Below the pieces are notes generated by a model. It did no database searches and was not told the DNA's origin. It was given only the letters and a program-made list of their open reading frames with translations. From Rhodoferax sp. (GTDB lineage: Bacteria > Pseudomonadota > Gammaproteobacteria > Burkholderiales > Burkholderiaceae_C): 64,000 bases of DNA. Positions 55,413 to 63,749 of the stretch are shown here, piece by piece. Position 1 is the stretch's first letter. Every line of letters starts with the position of its first letter. Both the position numbers and the translations under genes were made by a program. The stretch covers positions 1 through 64,000 of the forward strand of contig JAGRPL010000007.1 of NCBI GenBank assembly GCA_019449595.1, read 5' to 3'.

Positions 55413-56729
55413 ATGCACCGAATCAGACCCCAATGGCTCCTGGTATGCGCTCTGGGCCTCAGTCTGGCCGCCTGGGGACAGACGCCCACCCGCCCTGGCC
55501 TGGTGGCACAGGACAGCCTGAATGCCGCAGACACTGCCTGGATGATGACCAGCACCGCCCTGGTGCTGTTTATGACGCTGCCCGGCATCGCGCTGTTTTA
55601 CGGCGGCATGGTGCGCAGGAAGAATGTGCTCAACACCATGGCCAGCATCGTGGCGGCGGCCGCGCTGGTCAGCCTGCTGTGGTTTGCCGTGGGCTACTCC
55701 ATCGCCTTCACGCCGGGCAACGCATGGCTGGGTGACGGTAGCCGGCTGTGGTTCAGCGGACTGGATTACCTGAAAGAGGCCGGCAAAGTGGCAGTGAGCC
55801 ACGTAGCCCCCAATGTGCCGGAGTCGGTATATGCCATGTTCCAGCTCACGTTCGCCGTCATCACGGCCGCCCTGATCGTGGGCGCCCTGGTGGAGCGCAT
55901 GCGCTTCTCCGCCATGCTGTGGTTTCTTGGCATGTGGTCCATCGCCGTGTACGCGCCGGTGGCCCATTGGGTTTGGGAGCCGGGTGGCTGGCTGGCCCGA
56001 ATGGGAGTGCTGGATTTTGCCGGCGGCGCAGTCGTCCACATCAACGCTGGCGTGTCCGGCCTGGTCTGTGCCTACGTGCTCGGCCCCCGCAAGGGCTATG
56101 GCCAGGAGCCCTTCAAACCGTTCAACCTGGGGCTCACCATGGCGGGCGCGGGCCTGCTGTGGGTGGGGTGGTTTGGCTTCAACGCCGGGTCCGCCGTCGC
56201 CGCGGATGGCCGCGCGGGGCTGGCCATGGCCGTCACGCACATTGCCGCGGCAGCAGGCGCCATTGCCTGGATGCTGGGTGAGTGGATTGTGCGCAGGCGC
56301 CCGTCCCTGCTGGGTCTGAGCTCAGGCTTGGTTGCGGGGTTGGTCGCCATCACACCAGCGGCCGGCTTCGTCACACCCGCCTCGGCCTTGCTGATCGGCA
56401 CCGTGGCTGGCCTGGCCTGTTACTGGGGCGCAACCGAACTCAAACGCCTGCTCAACGCCGACGATTCCCTGGATGTGTTTGGCGTGCATGGCATTGGTGG
56501 CATCGTGGGGGCCCTGATGACCGGGCTGCTGGCCAACAAAACCCTCTCGGGCGTCACAGGTGACGTGGGCATTCAACTGCTGGGAGTGGTCGCAGTGCTG
56601 GTGTACAGCGGCACCATGAGCGCCGTGCTGCTGGGTGTGACCAAAGTGATTGTCGGCTTGCGTGTGGATGATGCCTCCGAGGCCACGGGGCTGGACATTT
56701 CCCAGCATCGCGAGCAAATGGGAACCTGA
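55413..56729 (+). CDS. amtB: Ammonium transporter (AmtB family)
   Basis: The 438-residue membrane protein has an N-terminal signal-like segment (1-22) and eleven membrane helices. The twin histidines of the pore are present as H209 (GGAVVHINAG) and H359 (FGVHGIGG), and PVAHWVWEPGGWL is conserved. It imports ammonium under nitrogen limitation, in keeping with its sigma-54 promoter. The usual partner glnK is not beside it; a small unknown gene follows instead. Confidence 0.95.
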   Translation: MHRIRPQWLLVCALGLSLAAWGQTPTRPGLVAQDSLNAADTAWMMTSTALVLFMTLPGIALFYGGMVRRKNVLNTMASIVAAAALVSLLWFAVGYSIAFTPGNAWLGDGSRLWFSGLDYLKEAGKVAVSHVAPNVPESVYAMFQLTFAVITAALIVGALVERMRFSAMLWFLGMWSIAVYAPVAHWVWEPGGWLARMGVLDFAGGAVVHINAGVSGLVCAYVLGPRKGYGQEPFKPFNLGLTMAGAGLLWVGWFGFNAGSAVAADGRAGLAMAVTHIAAAAGAIAWMLGEWIVRRRPSLLGLSSGLVAGLVAITPAAGFVTPASALLIGTVAGLACYWGATELKRLLNADDSLDVFGVHGIGGIVGALMTGLLANKTLSGVTGDVGIQLLGVVAVLVYSGTMSAVLLGVTKVIVGLRVDDASEATGLDISQHREQMGT

Positions 56730-56740
56730 AGGAGAGCACC

Positions 56741-57085
56741 ATGCTGCCCAGCGAAAAAATGGCCATTGCCGCCCACCTGCACGTGCTGTTGCGCCGTAAA
56801 ACCGGCCGCGTGACCGACACCGAATGGATGGCTGGCAATGCCGAGTACGCGGCGGAGATCGTTCGCTTCGCACGTGCCAGCGCCAAGCACGACGGACACG
56901 CGGACCTGGGCGAATGGGCCGCCAAGCTGGAAGCCGCAATGGCGCCCACCCTCCCGGCAGCCACCATGGCAGAAAAACTCCTCGTTACGGCAAGGCCCTC
57001 AACGGATGCAAACACGGCAAGCCCACCCGCCAAGACTGATCCGGGCAACCCTGCCGAGGTTCGCTACGTCCGCGGTATTCGCTAG
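56741..57085 (+). CDS. Small protein of unknown function downstream of amtB
   Basis: I do not recognise this 114-residue protein. Residues 1-72 are helical and charged (EKMAIAAHLHVLLRRKTGRV, AEIVRFARASAKHDGHADLG); the rest is Pro/Ala/Thr-rich and probably disordered. It has no signal peptide or membrane segment. A GGAGAG ribosome site precedes it and it starts 11 bases after amtB, so it is probably in the nitrogen-controlled operon. Confidence 0.65.
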   Translation: MLPSEKMAIAAHLHVLLRRKTGRVTDTEWMAGNAEYAAEIVRFARASAKHDGHADLGEWAAKLEAAMAPTLPAATMAEKLLVTARPSTDANTASPPAKTDPGNPAEVRYVRGIR

Positions 57086-57131
57086 CGGGCTCCGGCCACC
57101 CGCGCTGCATGCCAATCTCCAGACCAGGAAT

Positions 57132-57971
57132 TTAGCGCGGCACATTCTTTAGCAAGCCCCCGGGCAACTGGTGGATTTCCGCCAGCAGTTGCGCCAGTGC
57201 CCGTCCCGCGGCATCGAGCACCGCGCGGCCCTTGTCGGCCGTGGCCGCCGCGGCGTTGCCCACGGCACCGGCCGGGTTGTAGTCCTGCATCTGCCAACCC
57301 AGCTTGGCGCTCCGGCCGTTGCCCAGAATGGGGAAACGCCGGGCCCGGTCCTCGGAGGTCGAAGCAAAATTTTCCGCCCGCGTCATGTCCACCTGGTGGG
57401 GCGCCAGCGCCAGCATCATGGACGTTTCGATGTCCCCCGCGTGGATGCCAAAGCGGTGTTCGTGCGCGCTGAACAGGGCGTTCACGTCGTCCCCCTGCGG
57501 CCCCAGCAGCGGCAGGCCAAACCAGTTGACGCTGTACACCAGCATGCCCAGACGGGCGCGCAGGTCACGCGCCACGATGTCCATCACCCCCACTTGGCCG
57601 CCGTGGGCGTTGAGCAGCACCAGCTTCTTCACGCCGCTGGCCGCCACGCTCTCGCCGATGTCGGTCCACAGACGGATGGTCGTTTCGGCTTTCAGCGTCA
57701 ACGTGCCAGGGAACTGCGCGTGCTCCGGGCTCAGGCCCACCGCCTGGGTGGGCAAGAACAGGGCCGGCACATCGGCGCCCAGGTGCGCCAGCGCAGCGGT
57801 GACCACACCATCGACGAGGGCGGTATCCACCCGCAGCGGCAGGTGCGGGCCATGCTGCTCCGTGGCGGCCACAGGCAGCACGGCAATGGTCGACTCCAGG
57901 GCACCTCGGGCCTGGCACTGCGCGAAGTCGTGGGTGCTCCAGTCGGCCCAGTAACGGGATGGGTTGCTCAT
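57132..57971 (-). CDS. Creatininase-family amidohydrolase
   Basis: The 279-residue protein has the family metal-binding motifs: E38, H40 and D49 in ATEQHGPHLPLRVDT, then LLNAHGGQVG and HAGDIETSMML. The family includes creatininase and enzymes of riboflavin and pyrroloquinoline-type cofactor metabolism, so the substrate is open. It is convergent with the amtB operon and divergent from the DUF167 gene. Confidence 0.9.
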   Translation of the reverse strand: MSNPSRYWADWSTHDFAQCQARGALESTIAVLPVAATEQHGPHLPLRVDTALVDGVVTAALAHLGADVPALFLPTQAVGLSPEHAQFPGTLTLKAETTIRLWTDIGESVAASGVKKLVLLNAHGGQVGVMDIVARDLRARLGMLVYSVNWFGLPLLGPQGDDVNALFSAHEHRFGIHAGDIETSMMLALAPHQVDMTRAENFASTSEDRARRFPILGNGRSAKLGWQMQDYNPAGAVGNAAAATADKGRAVLDAAGRALAQLLAEIHQLPGGLLKNVPR

Positions 57972-58018
57972 GGCGCTATCTTAGGGCCTAGACCGGCCCG
58001 CAACCGTATCATTGCCGC

Positions 58019-58360
58019 ATGTCCACCGCACGTCCCCGCAACGCCACCGGCGACTCCTTCTTCGCTTGGGAGGGCGACACCCTGGTTGTCAACGTCCTGG
58101 GCAAGCCTTCGGCCAGCAAGGACGCCATCGGCAAGCCCAAGGGCACCCAGCTCAAGATCAGCGTCACCGCAGCGCCCAAGGGCGGCAAGGCGACCGACCA
58201 CATGGTGCGCTTCCTGGCCCCCCTGTTCGGCGTGGCGGTGGCAGACATCACGGTGGTCTTTGGCCAGGAGAACGTCAACAAGCAGCTGCGCATCAAGGCG
58301 CCCAAGAAACTGCCGCCGGTGTTCCTGCAGGGTACCGCCGCGGCGCCGGACGTCCCCTGA
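58019..58360 (+). CDS. DUF167 (YggU-family) protein
   Basis: This 113-residue small alpha/beta protein has the DUF167 pattern: LVVNVLGKPSASKDAIG near the start, then KISVTAAPKGGKATDHMVRF and VNKQLRIK. The family is widespread but has no firm function. It is divergent from the creatininase gene. Confidence 0.85.
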   Translation: MSTARPRNATGDSFFAWEGDTLVVNVLGKPSASKDAIGKPKGTQLKISVTAAPKGGKATDHMVRFLAPLFGVAVADITVVFGQENVNKQLRIKAPKKLPPVFLQGTAAAPDVP

Positions 58361-58533
58361 GCCGGCGTCCCCCGAAGTGGGCAGGGGCTTGCGTTTTCGC
58401 AACTTGCCATAACCGTTCCAGTACCTATACTGGAATCATCCGTTCAATGGCGTTCGCACCGGCCTGCGTTAACCGACGCACGAAGGTGCGGTCACCGTTT
58501 GCTGTGAAGTGCCCGTTTTTCAAGGAGTGCCTT

Positions 58534-59112
58534 ATGAAACGTATTGTTTTGATCGCCGCTTCGGCCCTGCTCGCCACGCCTGTGGCCTTTGCGCAGGCCC
58601 GGAATTTTGAAGGGTTCAGTCTGGCCCTCGTCGCCGATTCGTCCCAGTCGACCGCGGAAAAGGTCGGAACCGGTTCGGACAGCAGCACGACCGGCGGACT
58701 GGGGCTGGAAGCGCAGTACAGCATTCCCATGGGGAACCAGTTTGTGCTGGGCCTGGGCGTGAACTTCCGCAACGGCAGCCGCAGCGCCGGAAGTGTGGGC
58801 GGGACTAATTTCAGCATCAAGGATGCCGCCTCGTTTGACATCGTGCCGGGCTTCGCCCTGTCCGATTCCATGCTGGTGTATGGCAAGGTCTCGGGCCTTT
58901 CCGCCAGCGCAATCGGCAGTACCGGGGGCGTGGAGAGCTCAGAGTCGATCAGCGGCTACGGCTACGGCTTGGGCCTGCGCTCGTTCATCGACAAGAACAT
59001 GTACTTCCAGGTGGGCTATGACGCCAACACCTACGACAACAAGACCAAGGCGGGCGTGACCTACAAAAACAGCGCCAACGTGTTCTCACTGGGATTCGGC
59101 TACAAGTTCTGA
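58534..59112 (+). CDS. Outer-membrane beta-barrel protein
   Basis: The ATG at 58534 has an AAGGAG ribosome site and gives 192 residues. There is a signal peptide (cleavage near VAFAQA-RNF), alternating hydrophobic and polar strands rich in Gly, Tyr and Ser, and a C-terminal FGYKF ending in Phe, the outer-membrane assembly signal. A porin-like or OmpX/OmpW-like small barrel is likely. No specific family is recognised. Confidence 0.85.
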   Translation: MKRIVLIAASALLATPVAFAQARNFEGFSLALVADSSQSTAEKVGTGSDSSTTGGLGLEAQYSIPMGNQFVLGLGVNFRNGSRSAGSVGGTNFSIKDAASFDIVPGFALSDSMLVYGKVSGLSASAIGSTGGVESSESISGYGYGLGLRSFIDKNMYFQVGYDANTYDNKTKAGVTYKNSANVFSLGFGYKF

Positions 59113-59128
59113 CCGTCTCTCCCCCAGC

Positions 59129-59158
59129 AAAAATGCCCACCAAAGTGGGCATTTTTTT
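59129..59158. terminator. Bidirectional intrinsic terminator
   Basis: AAAAATGCCCAC and GTGGGCATTTTTTT flank a CAAA loop. A T-run exists on both strands, so it can end transcripts from both sides. It lies 16 bases after the outer-membrane protein gene and beside the remnant that ends from the right. Confidence 0.93.
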
Positions 59159-59173
59159 GGAAGCCGGCGGGGC

Positions 59174-59269
59174 TCAGAACGAATAGCTGACGCCGAACCC
59201 CAGCACTGGCATGTTCTTGAGCTTGTCCATCGCGTCCTGCACCTTGGCGATCTGCGCGTCGATGTTCGC
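59174..59269 (-). pseudogene. C-terminal remnant of an outer-membrane protein gene
   Basis: Read on the minus strand, this frame of 31 codons ends MPVLGFGVSYSF-stop, preceded by a helical stretch (IDAQIAKVQDAMDKL). The final Phe and alternating strand are those of an outer-membrane barrel end. An in-frame TAG lies directly upstream (59270-59272), and no signal peptide or body is present. It keeps the bidirectional terminator at its 3' side, so it looks like the leftover of a deleted gene. Confidence 0.6.
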
Positions 59270-59444
59270 CTAACAGGCCGGTCAGTCACAGGCTACCAGC
59301 CGTCTTTATACCGGTGGACCCGGCCCGCTCTGGAAACCGCCGGCCACAAAAGACGACCCAGATCAGCGCAATGCCACAATGCGGCATCGGTCGTTGTTCA
59401 ATGGCAACGGAACTTTTACGCTGGCACGGGGCTCCCAATTGGCA
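59270..59444. other. Region upstream of the DsbD-type gene
   Basis: This stretch holds no gene. A promoter for the DsbD-type gene is expected but no good -35/-10 pair was seen. An in-frame ATG at 59379 lies here but lacks a ribosome site and would give an overlong signal sequence. Confidence 0.4.
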
Positions 59445-61724
59445 ATGACTTTCCTGTTAACCCCTCTCCACCACGCCCTGCCGCGCGGGCCACGGATCGC
59501 GGCGCTGCTGCGCAACGCTCTTTTTTTCATAGCTGTCTGCGCAGTATGGACGGGGGCAGCAGCCCAATTGTTTTCCAAAAACCCAGCCCAACCCGAGTCG
59601 GCCGGCGCGATCGTGCAGACCGAACAGGTACGGGCCGAGCTGGTTGCCCATGCCCCCGACGGCGTGGGCGCGGGCAAGCCCCTGTGGCTGGGGTTGCAGC
59701 TGGCCCACCAACCGCACTGGCACACCTACTGGAAGAACCCCGGCGACTCCGGCCTGCCCACCACCCTGCAGTGGACGCTGCCGGCCGGCGTCTCCGCGGG
59801 GGACATCGACTGGCCCACGCCCAAACGCATCCCGATCGGCAATCTGGCCAACTTTGGCTACGAGGAAACGGTGCTGCTGCCCGTTGCGTTCACGGTCACC
59901 CCAGCCTTCCAGCCGCCGGCATCGGGCGAACTGGAGATCCGGCTGGCGGCCTCTTGGCTGGTGTGCCGGCTGGAGTGCATTCCCCAAGAAGGCACGTTCA
60001 TGCTGCGCGTGCCCGTGCGGGGCTCTACAGCCGCCCACGGGAGCGACTTTGAGCGCGCACTCCAATCCCGTCCACGCCCCTTGGCGGGCGCCGCCCGGGC
60101 CACCGTGGCCGACAACGCGCTGACGGTCTCCGTTTCCGGCCTGCCGGCTGCCTGGCACGGCCGGGCTCTGCAGGTGTTCCCCGAGCCCATCAATGTGGCC
60201 GAACCGGTGGCAACACCGCAGGCCAGCGATGCCGTGCGGTCCAGCGGCACTGCGCAGCAGGCGGGAACGCAGGCCTGGAACCAAGGTACGTGGTCCGCCC
60301 AGCTACCCCTGTCGGCCCAGCGTGACAGCAGCCCCGACGCCCTGCCGCTGGTACTGACGCTGGGCACGCAGAGCCTGCGCATCGTGGCTCCGGTCAGCGG
60401 TACCTGGCCGGCGCTGACCGCTCCGGCCACGGTCTCGCCGGCGCTGCAGGCCGCGCTGGACCGCAACGCGCAGTCGCAAGCGGCTGTGGCCCGTTCGGAC
60501 AGCGGCTGGGGTACCTGGGGGCTGGCGCTGGCCGCCGCCGTGCTGGGCGGCCTGATCCTGAACCTGATGCCCTGCGTATTGCCGGTCCTGGCCATCAAGG
60601 TGCTAGGCTTTGCGCAGCATGCCCGCCACAACCGCGCCTCGCAGCGCCTGCAGGGGCTGGCGTACACCCTGGGGGTCGTGCTCTCCTTCCTGGCGCTGGG
60701 CGGCCTCATGCTCGGCCTGCGCGCCAGCGGGGAACAGCTGGGCTGGGGTTTTCAGCTGCAGTCTCCAGCCGTCGTGGCCCTGCTGGCGGCCCTGTTCACC
60801 CTGATCAGCCTAAACCTGGCCGGCGTATTCGAAGTCGGCCATCTGCTGCCCCACCGGCTGGCGTCCCTGCAGGCGCGCCACCCCATGGTGGATGCCTTTT
60901 TGTCGGGCGTGCTGGCTGTGGCCATCGCCTCCCCCTGCACGGCGCCCTTCATGGGGGCTTCGCTGGGCTTTGCCATCGCCCTGCCCGCCGGGCAGGCACT
61001 GGGCATTTTTGCCGCACTGGGCTTGGGGCTGGCCCTGCCCTTTTTGGCCGCCAGCTGGGTGCCCGGCCTGGGGCGCTGGCTGCCCCGGCCCGGCGCCTGG
61101 ATGAACGCCCTGCGCCGCTTCATGGCGTTTCCCATGCTGGCCACCGTGGCCTGGCTGGTATGGATCATGGGCCACCTCAGTGGCATCGACGGCGCCGGCA
61201 GCCTGCTGGTCCTGCTGCTGGGGCTGGGCCTGCTGGTCTGGTCACTGGGTCTGCAGGGACGCAGCCGCTGGGTCTTTGCTCTGATTTCGATCGCTGTCGG
61301 CGCCGCATTGGCGGCGACCATCGGCCCCAACATCCTGCGCCAGGACGGTGGTGCCAACGACGCCGCAACCAGCGCCCCAGCGGGCGCAAGCTGGCAGGCC
61401 TGGGCGCCCGGGCGGGTGGAGGCAGAACGGGCCGCCGGCCGCGCCGTGTTCGTGGATTTCACCGCGGCCTGGTGCATCACCTGCCAGTACAACAAAAAGA
61501 CCACCCTGGCCAACAGCGAGGTCCTGGCCGACATGCAGGCACACCAGGTCACCCTGCTGCGCGCCGACTGGACCCGGCGTGACCCGGCCATTACCCGGGC
61601 CCTGGAAGGCCTGGGCCGCAGCGGCGTGCCGGTGTACGTGCTGTACCCCCCCGGACGGCCCGCCGTGGTGTTTTCCGAAATCCTCAATCCACAAGAACTG
61701 CGCGCCGCGCTGGCGCAGTTCTAG
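59445..61724 (+). CDS. dsbD: DsbD-type thiol:disulfide reductase (ScsB-like)
   Basis: The protein passes electrons from cytoplasmic thioredoxin to the periplasm. The ATG at 59445 gives 759 residues. After a signal peptide comes a periplasmic domain with C174/C178 (LVCRLECIPQ), about eight membrane helices with C377 (NLMPCVLPVLAIK) and C498 (ASPCTAPFMGASLG), and a C-terminal thioredoxin domain with C677-I-T-C680 (AAWCITCQ). All six redox cysteines are present. The extended N-terminal domain is like the ScsB type. A dispersed repeat copy lies in the signal-peptide coding part. Confidence 0.92.
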   Translation: MTFLLTPLHHALPRGPRIAALLRNALFFIAVCAVWTGAAAQLFSKNPAQPESAGAIVQTEQVRAELVAHAPDGVGAGKPLWLGLQLAHQPHWHTYWKNPGDSGLPTTLQWTLPAGVSAGDIDWPTPKRIPIGNLANFGYEETVLLPVAFTVTPAFQPPASGELEIRLAASWLVCRLECIPQEGTFMLRVPVRGSTAAHGSDFERALQSRPRPLAGAARATVADNALTVSVSGLPAAWHGRALQVFPEPINVAEPVATPQASDAVRSSGTAQQAGTQAWNQGTWSAQLPLSAQRDSSPDALPLVLTLGTQSLRIVAPVSGTWPALTAPATVSPALQAALDRNAQSQAAVARSDSGWGTWGLALAAAVLGGLILNLMPCVLPVLAIKVLGFAQHARHNRASQRLQGLAYTLGVVLSFLALGGLMLGLRASGEQLGWGFQLQSPAVVALLAALFTLISLNLAGVFEVGHLLPHRLASLQARHPMVDAFLSGVLAVAIASPCTAPFMGASLGFAIALPAGQALGIFAALGLGLALPFLAASWVPGLGRWLPRPGAWMNALRRFMAFPMLATVAWLVWIMGHLSGIDGAGSLLVLLLGLGLLVWSLGLQGRSRWVFALISIAVGAALAATIGPNILRQDGGANDAATSAPAGASWQAWAPGRVEAERAAGRAVFVDFTAAWCITCQYNKKTTLANSEVLADMQAHQVTLLRADWTRRDPAITRALEGLGRSGVPVYVLYPPGRPAVVFSEILNPQELRAALAQF
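59517..59543 (+). repeat. Dispersed palindromic repeat, copy C (in signal peptide)
   Basis: GCTCTTTTTTTCA followed by TAGCTGTCTGCGCA: the right 14 bases match the copy at 51036-51064 at 13 positions. It encodes the hydrophobic core of the DsbD signal peptide (around LFFIAVCAV), so the element appears to have become part of the coding sequence. Confidence 0.5.
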
Positions 61725-61736
61725 GAGACCTCTGCC

Positions 61737-62198
61737 ATGCATCCCAGTCCGTCCCCCACCGCTGGCACCCCGCCAGACGCCATGACCACCATCCTGGAGC
61801 AGTGCCGCACCGTGGCCGTGGTCGGCCTGTCGCCCAAGCCGCACCGCGACAGCCATGAAGTGGCCCAGTACATGCAGACCCATGGCTGGCGCATCGTTCC
61901 CGTCAATCCCAATGCCGGCACCATCCTGGGGGAAACCGCCTACCCCAGCCTGGAGGAAGCCGCGCGCCACCACCGCATTGAACTGGTCAACGTGTTTCGC
62001 AACAGCGCCGACGTGCCGCCCGTGGTGGCCGACGCCATCGTCATTGGAGCCCGCGCGGTGTGGCTGCAGCTGGGCATTGCGCACGAGGATGCTGCCGCCC
62101 AGGCCCGCGCCGCGGGCCTGCTGGTGGTGCAGAACAAGTGCCTCATGGTGGAGCACGCACGGCACCTGCGCCAGGGCGCACAAAACAGCCCCCGCTAG
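61737..62198 (+). CDS. CoA-binding (YccU-like) protein
   Basis: The 153-residue protein is a single CoA-binding Rossmann-type domain: [35 protein letters not shown], and IELVNVFRN, ending with [10 protein letters not shown]. Its role is not established in this family. It begins 12 bases after the DsbD stop, with an AGGAG ribosome site. Confidence 0.88.
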   Translation: MHPSPSPTAGTPPDAMTTILEQCRTVAVVGLSPKPHRDSHEVAQYMQTHGWRIVPVNPNAGTILGETAYPSLEEAARHHRIELVNVFRNSADVPPVVADAIVIGARAVWLQLGIAHEDAAAQARAAGLLVVQNKCLMVEHARHLRQGAQNSPR

Positions 62199-62214
62199 CT
62201 GCGACAATGGGGGC

Positions 62215-63378
62215 ATGAACGCACCGCACAACGCCCCCGGCAGCGCCGCTGCCCAAGACCCCACTTTTTCCCGTCTGCACAACGCCACGTTTCTGCAGGC
62301 CTGCCTGCGCCGAGCCACGGACCACACTCCCATGTGGATGATGCGCCAGGCCGGACGCTTCCTGCCCGAGTACCGCGCCACCCGCGCCAAGGCCGGCAGC
62401 TTCATGGGACTGGCCACCAACCGCGACTACGCCACCGAAGTGACGTTGCAGCCGCTGGACCGCTACCCGCTGGACGCCGCCATTTTGTTCAGCGACATCC
62501 TCACCGTGCCCGATGCCATGGGCCTGGGGCTGTCCTTTGCCCAGGGAGAGGGTCCGCGCTTTGCCAGCCCGGTGCGCGACGAAGCCGCCGTGGCCAAGCT
62601 GGCCGTGCCCGACATGGCCAAGCTGCAGTACGTGTTTGACGCCGTCTCCTCCATCCGCACGGCGCTCACGCAAGACGGCAAGGGCCGCGTGCCGCTGATC
62701 GGCTTCTCGGGCAGCCCCTGGACCCTGGCCTGCTACATGGTGGAGGGCGCCGGTTCCGACGACTACCGCCTGGTCAAGACCATGCTCTACAGCCGCCCCG
62801 ACCTGATGCACCGCATCCTGGCCATCAACGCCGATTCCGTGGCGGCCTACCTGAACGCCCAGATCGATGCCGGCGCCCAGGCCGTGATGGTTTTTGACAG
62901 CTGGGGCGGTGTGCTGGCCGACGGCGCCTTCCAGGATTTCAGCCTGGCCTATACCGCCCGCGTGCTGGCCCAGCTCAAGCGCACAGGCCCCTTGGGCGAG
63001 ACCATTCCCCGCATCGTATTCACCAAAGGCGGGGGCTTGTGGCTGCAGGAGATGGCGGCGCTGGACTGCGACGTGCTGGGCCTGGACTGGACGGTCAACC
63101 TGGCCCGCGCCCGCGCCCTGGTGGGCGGTGTAGAAAACGGCCCCGGCAAGGCCCTGCAAGGCAACCTGGACCCCAATGTGCTATTCGCGCAGCCGGCCCA
63201 GATTGCGGCCGAAGCCGCCAAGGTGCTCGACAGCTTTGGCACCCCGTACCAGGGCAAGGGCACCGGCCCCACGCACATTTTCAACCTCGGGCACGGCATC
63301 AGCCAGCACACCTCGCCCGAGCATGTGGCGGCCCTGGTGGAAGCCGTGCACGCACACTCCCGCGCCCTGCGCGCCTGA
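62215..63378 (+). CDS. hemE: HemE, uroporphyrinogen decarboxylase
   Basis: HemE converts uroporphyrinogen III to coproporphyrinogen III in haem synthesis. The ATG at 62215 gives 387 residues with the signatures [48 protein letters not shown] and [16 protein letters not shown]. Further in-frame sequence upstream lies inside the CoA-binding gene. It is followed by priA, a pairing known in Burkholderiales. Confidence 0.97.
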   Translation: MNAPHNAPGSAAAQDPTFSRLHNATFLQACLRRATDHTPMWMMRQAGRFLPEYRATRAKAGSFMGLATNRDYATEVTLQPLDRYPLDAAILFSDILTVPDAMGLGLSFAQGEGPRFASPVRDEAAVAKLAVPDMAKLQYVFDAVSSIRTALTQDGKGRVPLIGFSGSPWTLACYMVEGAGSDDYRLVKTMLYSRPDLMHRILAINADSVAAYLNAQIDAGAQAVMVFDSWGGVLADGAFQDFSLAYTARVLAQLKRTGPLGETIPRIVFTKGGGLWLQEMAALDCDVLGLDWTVNLARARALVGGVENGPGKALQGNLDPNVLFAQPAQIAAEAAKVLDSFGTPYQGKGTGPTHIFNLGHGISQHTSPEHVAALVEAVHAHSRALRA

Positions 63379-63749
63379 AGTGCTTACCATTTTTTTGGAC
63401 CATTTCTGACGCTGCTGTTGCACTTATGCACAAAAATGGTCCCTCGAATCCTGCGGCATCCCCCAAATGGGGGATAGCCGCTATAAAACCGATAGCGAAG
63501 CTAAGTTATTGATTTATAAGGATTTAAAACTTTGCTTTTTTTGTGGGCATTCCAGCGAAAGCCTTGATTTTCAAGGCTTCGGCGGCCACCGCGACGAGAT
63601 ATCAACAAAGTTATCCACAGAAACTCTGAATTTGGTGTAAACCGCTTTTAAATCAAGCACTTAAGCCCTGTTTCGTAGACTTTTCTCAACATTCCACGCC
63701 AAGTGGCTTTTTGCCCTCCATCCCACCCTGTGGCAGAACTTTTCAGCCC
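63379..63749. other. hemE-priA intergenic region with DnaA box and hairpins
   Basis: The 371 bases hold no gene. They contain GGACCATTT/AAATGGTCC (63397-63405 with 63434-63442), a CCCCC-AAAT-GGGGG hairpin near 63460-63476, an AT-rich stretch (about 63505-63540), and AGCCTTGA/TCAAGGCT around a TTT loop (near 63560-63578). A perfect consensus DnaA box TTATCCACA lies at 63611-63619. It may hold the hemE terminator and the priA promoter. Confidence 0.55.
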
